A stretch of DNA of 9,553 nt from Candidatus Brocadiaceae bacterium (lineage in GTDB: Bacteria > Planctomycetota > Brocadiia > Brocadiales > Brocadiaceae). This document shows positions 6,024-9,553 of the stretch, in pieces; position 1 is the first letter of the stretch, and the number at the start of each line of letters is the position of its first letter. The translations under genes were made by a program, and so were the position numbers. The notes under the pieces are model-generated. The model worked only from the letters and a program-made list of their open reading frames with translations, searched no databases and was not told the DNA's origin. The DNA is taken from the NCBI GenBank assembly GCA_024653795.1, contig JANLHY010000352.1, positions 1 through 9,553 on the forward strand, read 5' to 3'.

Positions 6024-6977
6024 ATGCCAGAATGCAAGATTCCGTTTACCTGTGAACTCTGTGAGAAACAGTTGTCCTGTCAACTGGACCAAATAGAACA
6101 CAACAAGTGGGCAATTGCACAGCGTATGAAAGAGATTACTTACAAGATCGTTGTGATGAGCAACAAGGGCGGGGTAGGCAAGAGTACGGTAACAACGAAT
6201 CTGGGGGTTGCACTGGCTCTAAAGGGTTTTAAGGTTGGAATTGCCGATGCGGATATTCACGGGCCGAATATCCCGATGATGTTGGGCGTAGAGGGAAAAA
6301 GGCTCAAGAACAGCATCGGCGGGATGATGCCTCTGGAAGTGATGCCGAATTTAAAAGTGGCTTCTTTATCTTTTTTGATCGAAGATCCGTCAATGCCGGT
6401 CATCTGGAGGGATGCTGCAAAGTGGGATTTTCTCTGCGAGTTGATGGGAAGCGTGTGCTGGGGGAGATTGGATTTTCTTTTGGTAGATTTACCGCCGGGA
6501 ACGGGGAATGAAGCTATATCTATTATTGAACTCATTGGAAAAGTGGATGGTTCTGTAATTGTTACCACACCCCAGGATGTGGTGGTGTTAGATGTGAAAA
6601 AGGCCGTGTTTTTCTCCCGAGATAGTAACGTGCCGATTATTGGGATTGTTGAAAACATGAGTGGTTTGAAATGCCCTCACTGTCACGAAAATATTGATGT
6701 GTTTAAAACCGGCGGAGGTCAGAAGATTTGTATGGAATTGGGCGTCCCATTTCTTGGGAAGATCCCTTTGGATCCGGCTATTACAGAAAAGTGTGATAGT
6801 GGTGAGGCGTTTGTTGCTGCCTATCCCAGTTCGGTTGCTGCAAAGGTGTTTGATGAGGTAGTGAACAAGTGCGAAGTATTTGTCAGTGCAAACAAAGAAG
6901 CGGCTGAAAAAGCGACAGAATTCAGGGAGGTGCCGTTTTTGGGGAAGGTCCCGGTCGACCCAAATTTTGTTGAATAA
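6024..6977 (+). CDS. Mrp/NBP35-type Fe-S cluster carrier P-loop ATPase
   Basis: This 317-residue cytoplasmic protein is of the Mrp/ApbC/NBP35 group, which assembles or transfers [4Fe-4S] clusters to target enzymes. It has the deviant Walker A KGGVGKST (48-55), DADIHGPNIP (75-84), the DLPPGTG motif (155-161), and the family CxxC in GLKCPHC (Cys217, Cys220) that binds the bridging cluster. The N-terminus adds Cys4, Cys10, Cys13 and Cys19, like the N-terminal cluster of NBP35 rather than the DUF59 domain of many bacterial Mrp proteins. At the C-terminus VPFLGKIPLDP (241-251) reappears as VPFLGKVPVDP (303-313), four residues before the stop, so the tail looks like a partial duplication. It probably serves the ferredoxin upstream or the enzyme that ferredoxin feeds (inference). 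Confidence 0.88.
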   Translation: MPECKIPFTCELCEKQLSCQLDQIEHNKWAIAQRMKEITYKIVVMSNKGGVGKSTVTTNLGVALALKGFKVGIADADIHGPNIPMMLGVEGKRLKNSIGGMMPLEVMPNLKVASLSFLIEDPSMPVIWRDAAKWDFLCELMGSVCWGRLDFLLVDLPPGTGNEAISIIELIGKVDGSVIVTTPQDVVVLDVKKAVFFSRDSNVPIIGIVENMSGLKCPHCHENIDVFKTGGGQKICMELGVPFLGKIPLDPAITEKCDSGEAFVAAYPSSVAAKVFDEVVNKCEVFVSANKEAAEKATEFREVPFLGKVPVDPNFVE

Positions 6978-7091
6978 GAACTGCTCAATTTTTAAACCAT
7001 TCATTCTGTTGTATTTCAGTGTGTCCTTCCATAAGATTTACGACTTCATAACAATGAGTGAATAACCGACCGGCAGGATAGGGGTAGCGAT
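6978..7091. other. Gap between the NBP35-like gene and the sensor gene
   Basis: This 114-bp gap shows no strong terminator hairpin. A weak promoter-like pair (TTGTAT at 7009-7014, 17 bp, TAAGAT at 7032-7037) is present. A Shine-Dalgarno-like AGGATAGGGG (7075-7084) ends seven bases before ATG 7092. Confidence 0.35.
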
Positions 7092-9553
7092 ATGTTTCGA
7101 TCAATCAAGAACAAATTAATCTTTCTATTCCTGATCGCCGTCCTTACACCCTTATTGGTTATGCGGCTCATTGCATATCCTTCAGCACAAAAGGTCATTC
7201 AGGAAACGACGATTAGCAATTTGCAATCGATCGGCTCGAAGAAGGTGTCTCAGGTGAATGACTGGTTACAAAAGCTGAAGACAACTGCAGAACGCATTGC
7301 TAACAATCCACTAGTAGCAGAGGCTGTTAATTTAACGAAAGCAGATGCTGATACTGTTTCTAAATTCCTTTCTCATATACCATACGACGCCCTGTTTCAC
7401 AGATTTATGATTAGCGATGTATCCGGTAATATCAGGATATCGGCGGATAACAAGCTAATCGGTTTAAACATATCTGATATTCAAGGTTTTAATCGTGCTC
7501 TTGCCGGTAAGACCTACATTTCTGACATTGTCTCCGCTGTTTTTTATGATGCTGACGAGGTTGGGAACAGATCCGGGCAATTACCAGCCATGTATATCTT
7601 TGCGCCTGCAAAGAATGAAGATGGCCATGTGGCAGGGGTGATGTTGTTTCAGGCTGACCTGTCCGTTCTGAATAATGAGATGCAGGAGATACATGGAGGT
7701 AGTTACGACGCCTATATAATCAACCAACATGGTTTGATGATTACCGAATCTAAATTTGCCGATCAATTAAAGAAAATTGGGTTAATCACGAAGAGAACAA
7801 CGATGGAATTGGCAATTGTGGAGCCGCAAACCAAAAAATTTACGAGGAGTGCGGAGTCGTGTTTGAAGGGTATCGATGGATTTGATATGAAAGGCTACAC
7901 GAACTACAGAGGTCAAAAGGTATTGGGCGTATGGTATTGGATTCCAGAACTTAAATGGGGTGTCATTACGGAAATGAGTACCGATGAAGTGTCTCTGGCG
8001 ATGAATAATTTAAAGAATCCCTTCGCAAAGATATTCTCTTATTTAACCATTACCGGAGTAATCCTGGCAGTGGTAGGGATTGCATTTGCCTTTTTAATTG
8101 GGCAAAAGATTGCCAGGCCTATTATGGGATTAACGACGGCAACTCGTAGAATGTCCTCAGGGGATTTATCTCAACGGGTAACAATAAAGACACAGGATGA
8201 AGTGCGGGAGCTGGGAGATGCATTCAATGTGATGGCCGAGTCGGTGCAGGAAAAGACCTCAAAGCTGCAGGAAACAACAAATTTTTTAAACAGTATTCTG
8301 GTCAGTTCTACCGAACACGCAATCATTGCCAGTGATATTGATGGAAATATCCTGGCATTCAACGAAGGCGCAAAACGGATATACGGATATGGGACAGAGG
8401 AATTAATTCTAAAATCAAATATCCAAATATTGCATGCAAAAAGGGATGTTGAATCTGGCAAGGTTCGAAAGATACTGGAGACAACATTGCAAACTGGCAT
8501 ATATAAAAACGAGATGCAATTGGTTCGTAAAAATGGAGAAATGTTTACAGGATACAGCACATTTACAACCCGGTGTGCAACTGATGGGAAACCAATCGGT
8601 TTTGTAACGATAACAAGAGACATTACAAAAGAAAAACTCTTAGAACTGGAGCTTCAGGATTATACGGTACGGCTGGAAAAAATTGTTGAAGAGCGAACAC
8701 GGAAACTAAGGATATCAGAGGAGAAATATAGACGTCTTTTTGAGACCAGTAAAGACGTTGTTTTTTTCTGTGACCCTGAATGTCATTTCTTAGATATTAA
8801 TCAGGCAGGCGTTGACCTGTTTGGTTACGAATCGAAAAACGAAATTCTAAAACTAAACCTCGCACAACATTTATTCTTTAATCCCGATGAAGGTAAAATA
8901 ATCAAGGAGATGGTATATAGAAACGGTTTTATCAAGGATTATGAGGTGGAATTAAAAAAGAAAGACGATATCAAGGTACCCTGTCTGATGACGAGCAATC
9001 TCAGGCGAGATGAGCGAAACAATGTTGTCGGATACGAGGGGATTATCATCGACCTGACCGAAAGGAAGAGGATAGAGCAAGAGAAGGATATCGTGAATAA
9101 CATCAACAAAATTCTCGCCTCGAAACTGGACATCCGAGAAGTGTTTAAATCTCTCACTGCGGAACTTAACAAGGTAATCGATTTTGATAGAATGAGTGTT
9201 ACCTTACTTGACGACAAGAGAGAAGAATTTCTCGTTTTTGCCGTTTCAAAGGATTACGACATGTCCGGATTAGAGGAGGGTATGCATTACTCTAAATATG
9301 GAACGCTGGCAGGAAAGGTTGTGGATGATGGTGAAGTTTATATGGTTAATGATACATCCCGGGGGGCATTCTCTACAGATCCCATTTTATATAAAGAGGG
9401 AATTAAATCACGCATGGCGCTCCCGTTGATATACAAGGGTGAAACTATTGGGAGCGTTAATTTCGGAAGCAGAAAGGTTAATAATTTTTCTGAAAACCAG
9501 TTATTTGATTTCGTCAGCAAGATTGCCCCGCAGTTGGCCATTGCAATTGACAA
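7092..9553 (+). CDS. Membrane sensor protein: dCache, HAMP, PAS, PAS, GAF (incomplete at right edge)
   Basis: The frame is open from ATG 7092 to the window edge (820 codons). Order of parts: a first membrane helix (9-29), an extracytoplasmic dCache-type sensor (about 30-310, ending YRGQKVLGVWYWIPELKWGV and ITEM), a second helix (314-337), HAMP (about 336-388, RPIMGLTTATRRMSSGDLSQ), PAS 1 (about 395-515, with FNEGAKRIYGYGTEEL and FVTITRDIT), a coiled coil (515-545), PAS 2 (about 547-660, ending IIIDLTERKR), and GAF (about 670 to the edge, with GTLAGKVV, SRMALPLIYKGETIGSVNFG). The output domain is outside. A histidine kinase is most likely, but a diguanylate cyclase or other output is possible. 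A good ribosome site (AGGATAGGGG) supports the start. No link to the redox genes upstream is visible beyond strand and position. Confidence 0.85.
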   Translation, partial: MFRSIKNKLIFLFLIAVLTPLLVMRLIAYPSAQKVIQETTISNLQSIGSKKVSQVNDWLQKLKTTAERIANNPLVAEAVNLTKADADTVSKFLSHIPYDALFHRFMISDVSGNIRISADNKLIGLNISDIQGFNRALAGKTYISDIVSAVFYDADEVGNRSGQLPAMYIFAPAKNEDGHVAGVMLFQADLSVLNNEMQEIHGGSYDAYIINQHGLMITESKFADQLKKIGLITKRTTMELAIVEPQTKKFTRSAESCLKGIDGFDMKGYTNYRGQKVLGVWYWIPELKWGVITEMSTDEVSLAMNNLKNPFAKIFSYLTITGVILAVVGIAFAFLIGQKIARPIMGLTTATRRMSSGDLSQRVTIKTQDEVRELGDAFNVMAESVQEKTSKLQETTNFLNSILVSSTEHAIIASDIDGNILAFNEGAKRIYGYGTEELILKSNIQILHAKRDVESGKVRKILETTLQTGIYKNEMQLVRKNGEMFTGYSTFTTRCATDGKPIGFVTITRDITKEKLLELELQDYTVRLEKIVEERTRKLRISEEKYRRLFETSKDVVFFCDPECHFLDINQAGVDLFGYESKNEILKLNLAQHLFFNPDEGKIIKEMVYRNGFIKDYEVELKKKDDIKVPCLMTSNLRRDERNNVVGYEGIIIDLTERKRIEQEKDIVNNINKILASKLDIREVFKSLTAELNKVIDFDRMSVTLLDDKREEFLVFAVSKDYDMSGLEEGMHYSKYGTLAGKVVDDGEVYMVNDTSRGAFSTDPILYKEGIKSRMALPLIYKGETIGSVNFGSRKVNNFSENQLFDFVSKIAPQLAIAID

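Noticed and set aside
6257..7004. Two overlapping minus-strand frames of more than 130 codons
   Set aside because: They are antisense to the NBP35-like gene, which has complete family motifs and a good ribosome site.
8171..8623. 150-codon minus-strand frame
   Set aside because: It lies fully inside the sensor gene, whose HAMP and PAS domains are clear on the plus strand; no start signals or recognisable motifs.

Overview
The window looks like an accessory-rich stretch of an anaerobic bacterial chromosome with moderate-to-low GC. The best guess is an anammox planctomycete of the Brocadiaceae type. That guess rests on the general look of the sequence: a Thr/Pro-linked Ig-like surface protein, an IS-associated TM0106 nuclease-transposase fusion, a MauM/NapG-type ferredoxin beside an Mrp/NBP35 ATPase, and a large dCache/PAS/GAF sensor. 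No rRNA or other taxonomic marker is present, so the assignment is an inference. No tRNA, rRNA or CRISPR array was seen.

Left part (1 to about 4480) is a scrap-yard of mobile and broken genes, all on the minus strand. The left edge holds the N-terminal 99 codons of an IS4/IS1634-type transposase. Its upstream IS end seems to sit inside the 3' part of a second mobile gene, a TM0106 RecB-like/RNase H-like nuclease fused to a DDE transposase, which is cut just after the first catalytic Asp. Next comes a 144-bp gap with three copies of GCATAAC. It is followed by the 3' remnant of a secreted protein (propeller-like piece, Thr/Pro linker, Ig-like domain) that lacks a start codon, then an intact AAA/DUF4143 ATPase gene. 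Upstream of the ATPase is a decayed, frameshifted N-terminal fragment of an integron-type tyrosine recombinase.

Right part (about 4570 to 9553) is orderly. mobB (minus) is divergent from a four-cluster [4Fe-4S] ferredoxin of the MauM/NapG type (plus), and the space between them holds a nested inverted-repeat element of about 104 bp. The ferredoxin gene is followed by an Mrp/NBP35-type Fe-S carrier P-loop ATPase with extra N-terminal cysteines and an odd repeated C-terminal motif. Then comes a membrane sensor (dCache, HAMP, PAS, PAS, GAF) that runs off the right edge before its output domain.

As a functional unit, mobB, the ferredoxin and the NBP35-like ATPase fit a maturation/electron-transfer set for a molybdenum and Fe-S enzyme. 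The enzyme itself is not in the window, so this link is inference. The most interesting items are the nuclease-transposase fusion with its nested IS insertion, the integrase fossil, the cruciform repeat between the two redox genes, and the duplicated C-terminal motif of the NBP35-like protein.
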